In this document: positions 8,949 to 19,079 of the stretch, in pieces | How the letters are laid out: each line of letters begins with the position of its first letter | How positions within the stretch are numbered: the first letter of the stretch is position 1 | DNA from: Candidatus Planktophila sp. | GTDB lineage: Bacteria > Actinomycetota > Actinomycetes > Nanopelagicales > Nanopelagicaceae | Assembly (NCBI GenBank): GCA_009691135.1 | Contig: SHVF01000005.1 | Span: 1 to 45,102 of the forward strand | Direction: 5' to 3' | DNA: 45,102 bases | Program-made: the position numbers and the translations under genes | The notes under the pieces: model-generated | What the model saw: the letters and a program-made list of their open reading frames with translations, nothing else | Databases searched by the model: none | Told to the model about the DNA's origin: nothing

Positions 8949-10865
8949 ATGGCTGATCCAGCAAGTTATCGCCCAAAGGAGATACCTGAACTGCCAGGTG
9001 TTTATCGTTTCTATAACGAAAAAGATAAAGTTATTTACGTTGGTAAAGCTAAGAATTTAAAGAATCGCCTTACGACTTACTTTGGATCAAATCTTGCCCG
9101 TAAAACCCACCGCATGGTTAATGAGGCGGTAAGTGTTGATTGGACCATTGTCGGGACCGAACTGGAAGCGTTGGCGCTGGAATTCTCCTGGATTAAGCAA
9201 TATCAGCCAACCTATAACGTGCAGTTTAAGGACGATAAGTCCTACCCATATTTGGCCATCTCAATTCAAGATGAATTCCCACGAATATTTATAACTCGCA
9301 AAGAGAAACGTGCCGGCCTTAAATACTTTGGACCGTATACAAATGCTTGGGCGCTACGTAATACATATGAAGTTTTACTTAAAGTTTTCCCCGTTCGCTC
9401 TTGCAGCGAAGGTAATTTTCAGAGAGCCAAACGCAGTAAGCGGCAATGCTTGCTGGGGGATATCGGCAAGTGCGCAGCCCCTTGCGTTGGCTGGGTGACA
9501 CCGGACCAACACCGCGAGATTGCAGTTAAGTTAGATGCCTTCATGGAAGCAGGCATGGAAGACATCTTGCCTAAGTTACGCGCTGAGATGGACTCAGCAT
9601 CTGATCGTGAAGAGTATGAAAGAGCGGGGCGAATCCGTGATCAGATTGAATCATTTGAAAAAGCACAGAGATCAACGCAGGGCAATCTCTCTGATGATTT
9701 AGATGGAGATTTCATTTCAATTCACGAAGAAGGCCTTCATGCTGCTGGCTCAATTTTTATGGTTCGACGCGGCTCGATAAAGGGTTCTCGTTCTTGGATA
9801 GTTGATCAAGAGCGAGCCTTGGAAGGTGATGATCAAGTTGCTTCACTCTTCTTTTCGATTTACAACGGTGCTGCGCCTGGCGACATTCCCAATGAGATAT
9901 TTTTAAATCGTGAACCCGTAGATCAAATGGCACTGCAGGCTTGGCTAACTCAAATCAGAGGTGCCCGAGTTTCTATCAAAATCCCGCAACGCGGTGAGAA
10001 AGTAGAACTGCTGCAGACGGTAGACCGCAATGCGCATTACGCACTTATCCAATTCCTTAGTAAGCGGGCAACCGATGCCGCAGTAAGTGGCAAAGCGCTG
10101 CTTGAGATAGAAGAAGAACTGGGATTAAAGCGCACCCCACTTCGTATTGAATGCTTTGATATTTCAAATATTTCTGGAACCTCAGTTGTTGCCTCTATGG
10201 TGGTCTTCGAAGATGGACTCGCCAAAAAGAGCGAGTATCGTCGATTTATAATCGACACGATGGAGGCTAATGATGATACGCGCGCTATGCACCAAGTCAT
10301 CACTCGCCGCATGAAACGGCTACTCAATGATCGCGCCGTTGACGAGAGAGATGTTGCTGCTATTGGTGGCAAACTAAGTAAGTTTTCTTATCCACCACAA
10401 CTTATCGTTGTAGATGGTGGGTCGCCTCAAGTTGCAGCCGCAAAACGCGCGTTGGATGAATTAGGTATCACTGATATCGCTTTGTGCGGTTTGGCCAAGC
10501 GCTTGGAAGAAGTCTGGCGACCAGGAGAAAGTGATCCACTAATCCTGCCGCGCACCAGCGAAGGTATGTACTTGTTGCAACGAATTCGTGATGAAGCGCA
10601 CCGATTTGCAATTACCTTCCATCGATCTCGACGTTCAAAAGTTATGCTTGAATCAGTTCTAGATGAGATTCCGCAGATGGGGCAGGCGCGTAGAGCTGCA
10701 CTACTAGAAAGATTTGGTTCTGTTGCGGCCCTTCGCAAAGCAACTTTGACTGATCTAGCCATGACTCCTGGCATTGGAGAGAAGATCGCTGAAATTATCT
10801 TCACTCATTTGCAGCGCGAGCCCAGTGTGGGAGCGGTGGATATGCAAACAGGTGAGATTTTATGA
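8949..10865 (+). CDS. uvrC: Excinuclease ABC subunit C
   Basis: The nuclease that cuts on both sides of the lesion in the UvrB-DNA complex. The 638-residue protein has an N-terminal GIY-YIG domain (GVYRFYN...VIYVGKAKNLKNRL, about residues 16-45) for the 3' cut, a central UVR motif near residue 205, the RNase H-like C-terminal nuclease starting around RIECFDISN for the 5' cut, and terminal helix-hairpin-helix motifs (TDLAMTPGIGEKIAEII). Its ATG follows the uvrA TAA with no gap. Having B, A and C contiguous is notable, since in many bacteria they are scattered. Confidence 0.97.
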   Translation: MADPASYRPKEIPELPGVYRFYNEKDKVIYVGKAKNLKNRLTTYFGSNLARKTHRMVNEAVSVDWTIVGTELEALALEFSWIKQYQPTYNVQFKDDKSYPYLAISIQDEFPRIFITRKEKRAGLKYFGPYTNAWALRNTYEVLLKVFPVRSCSEGNFQRAKRSKRQCLLGDIGKCAAPCVGWVTPDQHREIAVKLDAFMEAGMEDILPKLRAEMDSASDREEYERAGRIRDQIESFEKAQRSTQGNLSDDLDGDFISIHEEGLHAAGSIFMVRRGSIKGSRSWIVDQERALEGDDQVASLFFSIYNGAAPGDIPNEIFLNREPVDQMALQAWLTQIRGARVSIKIPQRGEKVELLQTVDRNAHYALIQFLSKRATDAAVSGKALLEIEEELGLKRTPLRIECFDISNISGTSVVASMVVFEDGLAKKSEYRRFIIDTMEANDDTRAMHQVITRRMKRLLNDRAVDERDVAAIGGKLSKFSYPPQLIVVDGGSPQVAAAKRALDELGITDIALCGLAKRLEEVWRPGESDPLILPRTSEGMYLLQRIRDEAHRFAITFHRSRRSKVMLESVLDEIPQMGQARRAALLERFGSVAALRKATLTDLAMTPGIGEKIAEIIFTHLQREPSVGAVDMQTGEIL

Positions 10866-10905
10866 AGTACTCGCAGATCCTTGACAGTGCAGGCAGAATA
10901 TAGCC

Positions 10906-11775
10906 ATGGCCACTAAAGAGTTATTAATTGTCACCGGTATGTCAGGTGCTGGACGCTCAACTGTTGCACATGCCTTGGAAGATTTAGGCTGGTATGTAGT
11001 CGATAACTTACCACCAGCTTTACTACCAGAACTTGCGGTACAAACCAGCGGGTCGGAAATTACATCATTGGCGGTAGTCGTCGATGTTCGTGGTGGCAAA
11101 TTCTTTGATGCCTTCCATAGTTCATTACAAACTTTGAAAAATAAAGATGCGGCATTTCGTCTCTTATTTCTTGATGCGACCGATCAATCACTAGTCCAAA
11201 GATTTGAATCAACTCGGAGACCACACCCTTTACAAGGTAAAGATCGAATCGTTGATGGTATTGAGCGGGAACGTGCCAAACTTGAAGAACTTCGATCACA
11301 AGCAGATGTAGTTATCGACACTTCAAACTTAAATGTTCATCAACTCGAGAAAAGGGTCGGCGAGATTTTCTCTGCTGGCATGTTGGATGCAATCCGAATC
11401 AATGTTCTCTCCTTTGGTTATAAATACGGCATCCCAGTAGATGCCGATCTCGTATTAGATTGTCGATTTATTCCAAATCCACATTGGATACCCGAACTTC
11501 GTCCACTCACGGGCTTGACTAAGGAAGTCTCGTCAAAAGTATTAACTAGCGAAGGTGTTACCGGGTTTGTTGCTAGCTATGTATCAGTTATTCGACAGAT
11601 GATGCCGGGTTATTTGCGTGAAGGAAAGAAGTACGTAACCATTGCGATTGGCTGTACAGGTGGCAAACACCGCAGTGTCGCAATTGCGCAAGAGATTGCA
11701 CGACAACTTTCTGAAAATACTTCTGAAATAGAAATTTCTGCACATGCCACCCACCGTGATGTAGGTCGTGAATGA
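10906..11775 (+). CDS. rapZ: RNase adapter / nucleotide-binding protein RapZ family
   Basis: A YvcJ/RapZ-family P-loop protein of 289 residues. In E. coli RapZ controls the GlmZ sRNA and amino-sugar synthesis; in Gram-positive bacteria the role is less clear. The Walker A box GMSGAGRS is at 11-18, and the C-terminal block GCTGGKHRSVAIA is the family signature. It is followed by yvcK with an ATGA overlap. No clear Shine-Dalgarno precedes the ATG. CAGAAT ends 6 nt before it, a weak leaderless candidate, and transcription from uvrC across the 40-nt gap is also possible. Confidence 0.93.
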   Translation: MATKELLIVTGMSGAGRSTVAHALEDLGWYVVDNLPPALLPELAVQTSGSEITSLAVVVDVRGGKFFDAFHSSLQTLKNKDAAFRLLFLDATDQSLVQRFESTRRPHPLQGKDRIVDGIERERAKLEELRSQADVVIDTSNLNVHQLEKRVGEIFSAGMLDAIRINVLSFGYKYGIPVDADLVLDCRFIPNPHWIPELRPLTGLTKEVSSKVLTSEGVTGFVASYVSVIRQMMPGYLREGKKYVTIAIGCTGGKHRSVAIAQEIARQLSENTSEIEISAHATHRDVGRE

Positions 11776-12740
11776 GTGGAGAAAATCCGCGAGTAGTCGC
11801 CCTTGGCGGGGGACACGGTCTTGCCGCAACTTTATCCGCGCTTCGTGGAATAACTTCTGAGATCACAGCAATTGTTACGGTTGCAGACAATGGCGGCTCA
11901 AGTGGGCGATTGCGCCAAGAGTTTTCGATTTATCCGCCGGGTGATTTACGTATGGCTTTGGCCGCGTTATGTGCAGATGATGAATGGGGCCGCAGTTGGG
12001 CACAGATCATGCAGTATCGCTTTCGAAGCGCTGGTGAATTAAATGGGCATGCTGTTGGAAATCTGCTTCTTGCTGCGCTATGGAATAAAGGTGAAGATCC
12101 AGTTGCTGGGTTAGATCGTGTAGGTTCCTTATTAAAAGTTATAGGTCGTGTTTTGCCTATGTCCTCAGAGCCACTAGATATCGAAGCCACTTTCACAAAT
12201 TCGACCGGACGGTTCATTGCCAAAGGCCAAGTTCAAGTTGCTACAGCAAAAGGTCGACTGGAATCGCTGTGCCTACTTCCTGAAAATCCAGCGGCAAGAA
12301 GTGAATCACTAGATGCCATATCTCAATCGGATTGGCTCGTGATGGGACCAGGCTCTTGGTTCTCAAGTGTTCTGCCACATCTTCTTGTTCCAGCGCAGCG
12401 AGATGCTTTGATAACCAGCAAAGCTAAAAAATTCTTAATTCTTAATTTAGATTCGAATATCGCAAACGGATCGGCAATCACCGCAGGGGAATATGCAGGC
12501 TATACGCCGATTGAACATATCCAAATCTTGCGCGAATATGCACCTGGTCTGAACTTTGATTACATAATTGCCGATGAAAGTTTGGTGGGCCAAGGCAATG
12601 AGATCGAGAAATATCTTTCAAGTACAGGTGGAGAGTTAGTCGTTGCAGATTTACGCGATGATAGTGCGCTAATTCATCACGATTCCCGAAAATTGACCTC
12701 ACTTTTCACACACATGGCCAGAGAATTGCTGGTTGGATAA
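11772..12740 (+). CDS. yvcK: Gluconeogenesis factor YvcK/CuvA family
   Basis: A 322-residue protein of the CofD-like YvcK family. In Bacillus YvcK is needed for growth on gluconeogenic carbon and for cell shape; the mycobacterial homologue binds UDP-sugars. The N-terminal [15 protein letters not shown] and the [11 protein letters not shown] motif are the family's nucleotide-binding signatures. The start ATG overlaps the rapZ stop as ATGA, so the two are translationally coupled. Its stop is 4 nt before the whiA ATG. The rapZ-yvcK-whiA trio is conserved in Gram-positives. Confidence 0.93.
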   Translation: MSGENPRVVALGGGHGLAATLSALRGITSEITAIVTVADNGGSSGRLRQEFSIYPPGDLRMALAALCADDEWGRSWAQIMQYRFRSAGELNGHAVGNLLLAALWNKGEDPVAGLDRVGSLLKVIGRVLPMSSEPLDIEATFTNSTGRFIAKGQVQVATAKGRLESLCLLPENPAARSESLDAISQSDWLVMGPGSWFSSVLPHLLVPAQRDALITSKAKKFLILNLDSNIANGSAITAGEYAGYTPIEHIQILREYAPGLNFDYIIADESLVGQGNEIEKYLSSTGGELVVADLRDDSALIHHDSRKLTSLFTHMARELLVG

Positions 12741-12744
12741 CCCC

Positions 12745-13722
12745 ATGGCAATGACAGCAGCGGTAAAAGATGAACTTAGCCGACTATCCGTAACCAAGCC
12801 CTGCTGCCGTAAAGCTGAGGTTTCATCCCTGCTTCGATTTGCTGGCGGTCTGCATATTGCTGCTGGAAAAGTTGTAATCGAAGTCGAATTAGATACATCG
12901 CAGAGTGCGCGTCGATTGAAAAAAGATATTGCCGATATTTACGGCCACGATAGCGATCTCGCAGTTCTCTCATCAAGCGGATTGCGAAAGGGAAGTCGTT
13001 ATGTTGTGCGAGTAATCGAAGCCGGCGATGCTCTTGCGCGACAGACAGGTTTAATTGATAGCAATGGGCGACCAGTTCGTGGACTGCCTCCGCAAGTCGT
13101 CGCCGCGAATATTTGCGATGCTGAAGCTGCTTGGCGTGGCGCCTTCGTTGCCCATGGATCTTTAACTGAGCCAGGTCGCTCATCTTCACTTGAAATAACT
13201 TGTCCTGGACCCGAAGCGGCGCTGGCGCTAGTTGGTGCGGCGCGACGTTTAGGAATTACAGCTAAGGCGCGCGAAGTTCGCGGCGTCGATCGTGTGGTCA
13301 TTCGCGACGGTGATGCCATTGGAGTTTTGCTAACCCGCCTCGGTGCTCATGAATGTGTGTTGGCATGGGAAGAACGACGAATGCGACGCGAAGTTCGCGC
13401 GACAGCAAATCGTTTAGCAAACTTTGATGATGCAAATCTTCGTCGTTCGGCGCGCGCCGCTGTTGCTGCCGCCGCTCGCGTGCAACGTGCAATGGAAATA
13501 TTAGGACCACAAATTCCAGATCATTTAAAAGAAGCCGGTGAACTACGTATCAGCCATGGGCAAGCGAGCCTAGAGGAGTTAGGTTCATTGGCTTCGCCTC
13601 CAATGACTAAAGATGCAATTGCGGGGCGAATTCGCCGACTTCTTGCGATGGCTGATAAGCGTGCTGGCGAACTTGGAATCCCAGATACTGAAGCAGGCCT
13701 CTCACCAGATTTGCTGAATTGA
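12745..13722 (+). CDS. whiA: DNA-binding protein WhiA
   Basis: An actinobacterial/Firmicute regulator combining a degenerate LAGLIDADG homing-endonuclease fold (N-terminal two thirds) with a C-terminal helix-turn-helix (about residues 240-310, [26 protein letters not shown]). In Streptomyces it acts with WhiB on division and sporulation genes; in non-sporulating bacteria it affects division and chromosome biology. I chose ATG 12745, giving [14 protein letters not shown], which matches the family N-terminus. A TTG at 12733 would add four residues and overlap yvcK. The 325-residue length is normal. Its presence does not imply sporulation. Confidence 0.95.
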   Translation: MAMTAAVKDELSRLSVTKPCCRKAEVSSLLRFAGGLHIAAGKVVIEVELDTSQSARRLKKDIADIYGHDSDLAVLSSSGLRKGSRYVVRVIEAGDALARQTGLIDSNGRPVRGLPPQVVAANICDAEAAWRGAFVAHGSLTEPGRSSSLEITCPGPEAALALVGAARRLGITAKAREVRGVDRVVIRDGDAIGVLLTRLGAHECVLAWEERRMRREVRATANRLANFDDANLRRSARAAVAAAARVQRAMEILGPQIPDHLKEAGELRISHGQASLEELGSLASPPMTKDAIAGRIRRLLAMADKRAGELGIPDTEAGLSPDLLN

Positions 13723-13750
13723 TCTCTTCACTCAGATTTACGCTTAAGTA

Positions 13751-13800
13751 ACCAGTGCCGGCTGGTAAGGTTAGCCACGACCCCAATGATGTGGCACTTT
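13751..13800 (+). promoter_or_regulatory. Short hairpins after whiA (possible weak terminator)
   Basis: ACCAG-N6-CTGGT (13751-13766) and GCCAC-N12-GTGGC (13774-13795, followed by ACTTTT) can form two short stems in the 165-nt gap between whiA and gap. The second has a few T residues after it. Both stems are only 5 bp, so termination would be weak. They may only mark the border between the repair/regulator unit and the glycolysis unit. Confidence 0.3.
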
Positions 13801-13810
13801 TAAAGCCCCA

Positions 13811-14886
<1,076 letters not shown>

Positions 14887-14891
14887 TTTCA

Positions 14892-16094
14892 ATGTCTAAA
14901 TCTGCAACAAATATGCTGCAAAATTTTGATGTGGCTGGCAAGCGAGTATTTCTTCGCTGTGATTTAAATGTTCCTTTAAAAGAGGGAAAAATTACAGACG
15001 ATGGACGTATCCGCGCCTCGCTGCCAACTATCAAAACTCTCCTTGCAAATGGAGCCAGCATCGTAATTGCCGCACACCTAGGCAGGCCAAAAGGTGAAGT
15101 TAAACCAGAACTTTCACTTGCTCCTGTTGCGCTGCGTTTGGCGGAACTTCTTGGGGTAGAGGTAATTTTTGCAGGTGCAGTAACTGGCGCCGACGTGAGC
15201 GCTAAAGCAAAAGCGTTGCACCCTGGTCAAATATTGTTGCTTGAAAATATCCGCTTCTCTGCCGCTGAAACTTCTAAGGAAGAATCAGAGCGCTCAGCAC
15301 TTGCTCAAGAGTTAGCCCAATTAGCAAATCTTTACGTTGGTGATGGGTTTGGTGCAGTACACCGTAAGCACGCGTCGGTGTTTGACCTTCCCAAACTTCT
15401 TCCACACGTGGCTGGAACGTTGGTTGCTGCTGAAGTAGAAGTTCTAAAGAAGTTAACCCAAAATCCAGAGCGTCCATACGGAGTTGTTCTTGGGGGAGCC
15501 AAAGTCTCGGACAAGATTGGCGTTATTGCAAATCTCTTGGGCAAAGTCGATGTTATGGCGATCGGCGGCGGAATGGTATTTACCTTCCTTGCAGCACAAG
15601 GCAAAGAAATTGGCACTTCACTTGTTGAAACAGATCTAATCGAAACTGTAAAAGGTTTGATCAAACAAGCGGCTGATTCTGGGGTAAAACTTGTGTTGCC
15701 AACAGATATCGTCATCGCTCATAAATTCTCTGCTGATTCACCTGCCACCTTAGTTTCAACGGATATGATTCCACCGGATCAGATGGGCTTGGATATTGGC
15801 CCGGATTCTGCAGCTGCATTTGCAGAAGCAATTAAGAGTTGCAAGACAGTATTCTGGAACGGTCCAATGGGCGTTTTTGAATTCGCAGCATTTTCCAATG
15901 GCACAAAAGTTATCGCGCAAGCACTTACCGAAGTCACAGGTATTTCAGTAGTCGGTGGCGGAGATTCAGCGGCCGCTGTTCGGGCGCTAGGATTTAGAGA
16001 TAATCAATTTGAATATATCTCAACTGGTGGTGGGGCATCACTTGAATACTTAGAAGGCAAGGAACTTCCCGGCCTAACCGCCCTCGATCTTTAA
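14892..16094 (+). CDS. pgk: Phosphoglycerate kinase
   Basis: Transfers phosphate from 1,3-bisphosphoglycerate to ADP. The 400-residue length is normal. Signatures include RCDLNVPL near the N-terminus, the HLGRPKG substrate loop, the GAKVSDKIGV hinge region, and the C-terminal nucleotide block VVGGGDSAAAV...STGGGASLEYLEG. ATG 14892 lies 5 nt after the gap stop and avoids a 21-residue extension that would overlap gap. The close spacing supports cotranscription with gap. Confidence 0.96.
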   Translation: MSKSATNMLQNFDVAGKRVFLRCDLNVPLKEGKITDDGRIRASLPTIKTLLANGASIVIAAHLGRPKGEVKPELSLAPVALRLAELLGVEVIFAGAVTGADVSAKAKALHPGQILLLENIRFSAAETSKEESERSALAQELAQLANLYVGDGFGAVHRKHASVFDLPKLLPHVAGTLVAAEVEVLKKLTQNPERPYGVVLGGAKVSDKIGVIANLLGKVDVMAIGGGMVFTFLAAQGKEIGTSLVETDLIETVKGLIKQAADSGVKLVLPTDIVIAHKFSADSPATLVSTDMIPPDQMGLDIGPDSAAAFAEAIKSCKTVFWNGPMGVFEFAAFSNGTKVIAQALTEVTGISVVGGGDSAAAVRALGFRDNQFEYISTGGGASLEYLEGKELPGLTALDL

Positions 16095-16112
16095 AATTAC
16101 TTAGTAGCAATT

Positions 16113-16120
16113 AAAAGGAG
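16113..16120 (+). promoter_or_regulatory. Strong Shine-Dalgarno of tpiA
   Basis: AAAAGGAG sits 6 nt before the tpiA ATG. It is one of the strongest ribosome binding sites in the window and contrasts with the leaderless-looking starts of first genes, as expected for an internal operon gene. Confidence 0.8.
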
Positions 16121-16126
16121 CAGATC

Positions 16127-16906
16127 ATGCGTAAACCGCTAATGGCAGGTAACTGGAAGATGAACCTTAATCACCTTGAGGCAATTGCAGTTGCGCAAAA
16201 ATTGGTCTACTCACTTGGTGATAAAGATTTTGACGCGGTTGACGTGGCTATCATTCCTCCCTTTACAGATATCCGTTCTATTCAAACGCTAGTTGATGGT
16301 GATCGATTGCGTCTGCAATACGGAGCACAAGATATTTCGCCAGAGACAAGTGGTGCATTTACAGGTGATATCTCTGGCCACATGCTGGCAAAATTGGGCT
16401 GTACTTTTGTTGTAATCGGCCACTCTGAACGACGTGCGATACATAAAGAAGATGATGCGTTGGTAAATCGTAAAATCAAGGCGGCGCTAGCAAGTGAGTT
16501 GACCCCGATTTTCTGTGTCGGTGAGGAGTTAGCAATTCGTGAAACTGGAGCCCACGTTTCGCACGTCATCCGCCAAGTACGTGCTGGCCTAGAAGGTTTG
16601 TCTAAACCTGAACTCAAGAAAATTGTTATTGCTTACGAACCCGTTTGGGCGATAGGAACTGGAAAGACGGCAACGCCAGAAGATGCGCAAGAAGTATGCG
16701 CTGCAATTCGCGAAGAAGTTCAATCAATTGGTTCAGTCGAGATAGCCGCCGGTATGCGCATCTTGTATGGCGGTTCTGTGAAATCTTCTAACGTGGTTGA
16801 AATCATGAAACAAGGCGATGTTGATGGCGCCCTAATCGGGGGAGCAAGCCTAGATCCTGAAGAATTGGCCAAGATCTCCAAGTTCTACGCTGCAGAAAAC
16901 GGCTAA
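16127..16906 (+). CDS. tpiA: Triose-phosphate isomerase
   Basis: Interconverts dihydroxyacetone phosphate and glyceraldehyde-3-phosphate. The 259-residue protein has all catalytic residues: Lys11 in AGNWKMN, His99 in GHSERR, and Glu171 in [13 protein letters not shown], which also starts the mobile loop. The C-terminal phosphate-binding YGGSVKSSN is intact. It is third in the glycolysis operon. A small inverted repeat (GGCTA-N5-TAGCC, 16901-16915) covers its stop codon but has no T-run. Confidence 0.97.
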   Translation: MRKPLMAGNWKMNLNHLEAIAVAQKLVYSLGDKDFDAVDVAIIPPFTDIRSIQTLVDGDRLRLQYGAQDISPETSGAFTGDISGHMLAKLGCTFVVIGHSERRAIHKEDDALVNRKIKAALASELTPIFCVGEELAIRETGAHVSHVIRQVRAGLEGLSKPELKKIVIAYEPVWAIGTGKTATPEDAQEVCAAIREEVQSIGSVEIAAGMRILYGGSVKSSNVVEIMKQGDVDGALIGGASLDPEELAKISKFYAAENG

Positions 16907-16970
16907 CCGCTAGCCTCGATCTAGTATCCTTACGCTCTATCTCCATCCACAACTTGAGGAGTTTTACATC

Positions 16971-17201
16971 GTGGCTTTAGCACTCTCTATCTTGTTAGTC
17001 GTTACCAGTATTTTGATGATCTTGCTCGTGCTGCTTCATAAAGGTAAAGGTTCAGGTTTATCTGATCTTTTCGGTGGTGGTATCTCATCTAATTACGGCG
17101 GTTCATCAGTTGTAGAGAAAAATCTCGATCGCATCACCATTGTTGTTGGTGGAATCTGGTTCGGCGGCGTTGTCGCACTTAGTCTTGTTTTGAAGGGTTA
17201 A
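16971..17201 (+). CDS. secG: Preprotein translocase subunit SecG
   Basis: The small accessory subunit of the SecYEG channel. The 76-residue protein has two membrane segments (about residues 3-22 and 51-72) around a Gly/Ser-rich loop with the LFGGG-type motif (DLFGGGISSNYGGSS). It starts at GTG 16971, preceded by TGAGGA about 10 nt upstream. The tpiA-secG order is conserved in actinobacteria. Its TAA is 3 nt before the rbpA ATG, so the two are probably co-translated. Confidence 0.93.
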   Translation: MALALSILLVVTSILMILLVLLHKGKGSGLSDLFGGGISSNYGGSSVVEKNLDRITIVVGGIWFGGVVALSLVLKG

Positions 17202-17204
17202 TAA

Positions 17205-17543
17205 ATGGCAAGTGCAATTCGTGGAAGCCGCGTCGGCGCCGGCCCAATGGGCGAGGCCGAACGCGGAGATCAGATTGAGCGCGCAACGGTTTCTTATTGG
17301 TGCGGTAATGGACACGAAGTTCGACCCTCTTTTGCAGTTGAAGAGACGGTAGTTATTCCAGCTGAGTGGGATTGCCCTAAATGTGGACTACCTTCTGGTC
17401 GCGATCGCAACAATCCACCTAAGGCTGTTGTAAATATTCCTTACAAGACTCATCTTGCTTACGTTAAAGAGCGCCGTACCGACACCGAAGGTGCCAAGAT
17501 TCTAGAAGATGCGCTTCGTAAACTTCGCGGAGATGACGAGTAA
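17205..17543 (+). CDS. rbpA: RNA polymerase-binding protein RbpA
   Basis: An actinobacteria-specific RNA polymerase subunit that stabilises promoter open complexes with the principal sigma factor. The 112-residue protein has a basic N-terminal tail, a zinc site of Cys33, His37, Cys57 and Cys60, and the C-terminal sigma-interaction domain (about 75-108, HLAYVKERRTDTEGAKILEDAL). It is good evidence for phylum. The stop codon directly abuts the stop of the convergent pgi with no intervening base. Its presence is relevant to the leaderless promoter pattern in the window, since RbpA acts at the -10 and extended region. Confidence 0.97.
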   Translation: MASAIRGSRVGAGPMGEAERGDQIERATVSYWCGNGHEVRPSFAVEETVVIPAEWDCPKCGLPSGRDRNNPPKAVVNIPYKTHLAYVKERRTDTEGAKILEDALRKLRGDDE

Positions 17544-19079
17544 TTAAAGCCCTTGGGCTGCATTAAGTATTTGGTCTATACCCGCAATTCGATTAGATAG
17601 ATGCAATCGAAGTAGCGGGTATTTTCTTTTGGCAAGAGCTCGTGCATCACCGAGTGCTTGGGCCATGAGCAAAGTTTTAAAATCAAAATCTTGGCCAGGT
17701 ATCTTGAAATTGTTTTTACATTCTCCGGTGATCTGCAGGAAGGAACCGTTTTGCTGTCCGCCTTTATGAAATTGTCCGGTGGAGTGCAAGAAACGCGGCC
17801 CCCATCCAAAGCTAACTGGTCGTCCGGATTTATCGGACAAGATTGCACGGAGTTTTGCAATAGCAGCATCGTCGCGGCGATCTAAGTAAGCCATGATTGC
17901 GATATACCCCCGAGAATCAGTTGTGGCTATTAAATTCTTTAAAGCTGCAACCAAGGTGTTTCCATCGCCAAATATATCTACATAGTCATCAACCGATGGC
18001 GCTATTAATTCGGGAAGATTATTTGACCATTCCCTCAAAATTGAAGAAGTTGCCTCTTTCGCTTCAGTAACATTTGGCTGATTAAATGGATCGATTTCTA
18101 ACACTGCCCCAATTAGTGCGGTAACCCATTCCCAAAAGAGAAAATGTTCTCCTAGCTCAGCTTCTACGACTAGTTGCGCACCTGGTGCAAATGAAACAGA
18201 GAAGGCCTCACCGCTTTGCGCTTGGTTAAAACCTTCGGTTGCAATTGGCAAGCGGCCACGTTCTTCTTTGCCAGTTGATTCAGCGATTAACTGTTCGATC
18301 CAATCAGATAAACCTGGGTACCTCGACCCAGAATCTGTGAATCCTAGGAATTGACCTGCCTGAGTAAGAAGCAGGTATGCCACATCCAATATAGATTGTG
18401 GATCTGAGACAATTTGATTGCGCGCATCTGCTGCTTGATCGAGTAAAACAGATGCGTCAACTCCCATTAGTGAAGCGGGGGTTAATCCAAAAGCGGTTAG
18501 CGCGCTAAAACGTCCGCCCACCTTTGGGTCTGCGTTAATCACCGTGAAACCAGCGGCGCGTGCTTGCAAATCAAGGGGAGAAGCAGGATCGGTAACAAAG
18601 AGCATGTGATCAACTGGATTTAGACCGGCTCTGATTAGATGAGCTTCAAAGAATGCACGCTGTGATGCAGTTTCAATTGTTGATCCAGACTTTGAACTCA
18701 CTATTACCAAAAGGTTGGCGGGTGAGCCAGTGATTGCATGCGCTAGATAATCAGGATCTGTCGAATCGAGTATGAAAATCTTCTTTGCAAATGTCTTGGC
18801 GATAACTTCTGGTGCAAGTGAAGACCCGCCCATTCCGCATAGAACCAACTCTGTGCGATCGCGAAATTTCGCTGCAATTGCATCGAGCATCGGCAGCAGT
18901 TGTCGTGAAGTTTCATCCAAGTCAACCCAATTCAAACGAACAACTGCTTCGGGCGCAGCCGCCGGTCCCCAAGTCGTCGCGTCTTTGGCTGCAATTCGGG
19001 GATTGGTCTTGGCTAATAATGCATATCTAGTATCGCTGCGATCTACCTTAGATAGTGAAGGGCCGCTGATTTTGATCAT
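17544..19079 (-). CDS. pgi: Glucose-6-phosphate isomerase, actinobacterial pentose-cluster type
   Basis: Interconverts glucose-6- and fructose-6-phosphate. It is 511 residues with two SIS sugar-phosphate domains. Signatures are GMGGSSLAPEV, VSSKSGSTIET and, near the C-terminus, LHSTGQFHKGGQ. This is the divergent form found between tal and zwf, or fused to transaldolase, in actinobacteria, rather than the classical 550-residue Pgi. Its ATG overlaps the tkt stop as ATGA. No tal or zwf lies beside it. It might descend from a tal-pgi fusion that lost its transaldolase half, but that is inference. Confidence 0.85.
   Translation of the reverse strand: MIKISGPSLSKVDRSDTRYALLAKTNPRIAAKDATTWGPAAAPEAVVRLNWVDLDETSRQLLPMLDAIAAKFRDRTELVLCGMGGSSLAPEVIAKTFAKKIFILDSTDPDYLAHAITGSPANLLVIVSSKSGSTIETASQRAFFEAHLIRAGLNPVDHMLFVTDPASPLDLQARAAGFTVINADPKVGGRFSALTAFGLTPASLMGVDASVLLDQAADARNQIVSDPQSILDVAYLLLTQAGQFLGFTDSGSRYPGLSDWIEQLIAESTGKEERGRLPIATEGFNQAQSGEAFSVSFAPGAQLVVEAELGEHFLFWEWVTALIGAVLEIDPFNQPNVTEAKEATSSILREWSNNLPELIAPSVDDYVDIFGDGNTLVAALKNLIATTDSRGYIAIMAYLDRRDDAAIAKLRAILSDKSGRPVSFGWGPRFLHSTGQFHKGGQQNGSFLQITGECKNNFKIPGQDFDFKTLLMAQALGDARALAKRKYPLLRLHLSNRIAGIDQILNAAQGL
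17548..17559. terminator. Possible short bidirectional hairpin at rbpA/pgi junction
   Basis: AGCC-CTTG-GGCT can form a 4-bp stem with a CTTG loop (a stable tetraloop type), at the point where two converging genes meet. There is no T-run on the plus strand and only TTTAATTA on the minus strand, so termination would be weak. It is the only structure available to stop either transcript here. Confidence 0.25.

Noticed and set aside
10881..10886. Perfect TTGACA upstream of rapZ, tempting as a -35 box.
   Set aside because: It is only 19 nt before the ATG, and no -10 lies 16-18 nt downstream before the gene starts. A -35 here would need a -10 inside the start codon region, so it is probably chance.
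16901..16915. GGCTA-N5-TAGCC over the tpiA stop as a terminator.
   Set aside because: No T-run follows, and secG-rbpA are normally cotranscribed with tpiA; at most an attenuating hairpin.
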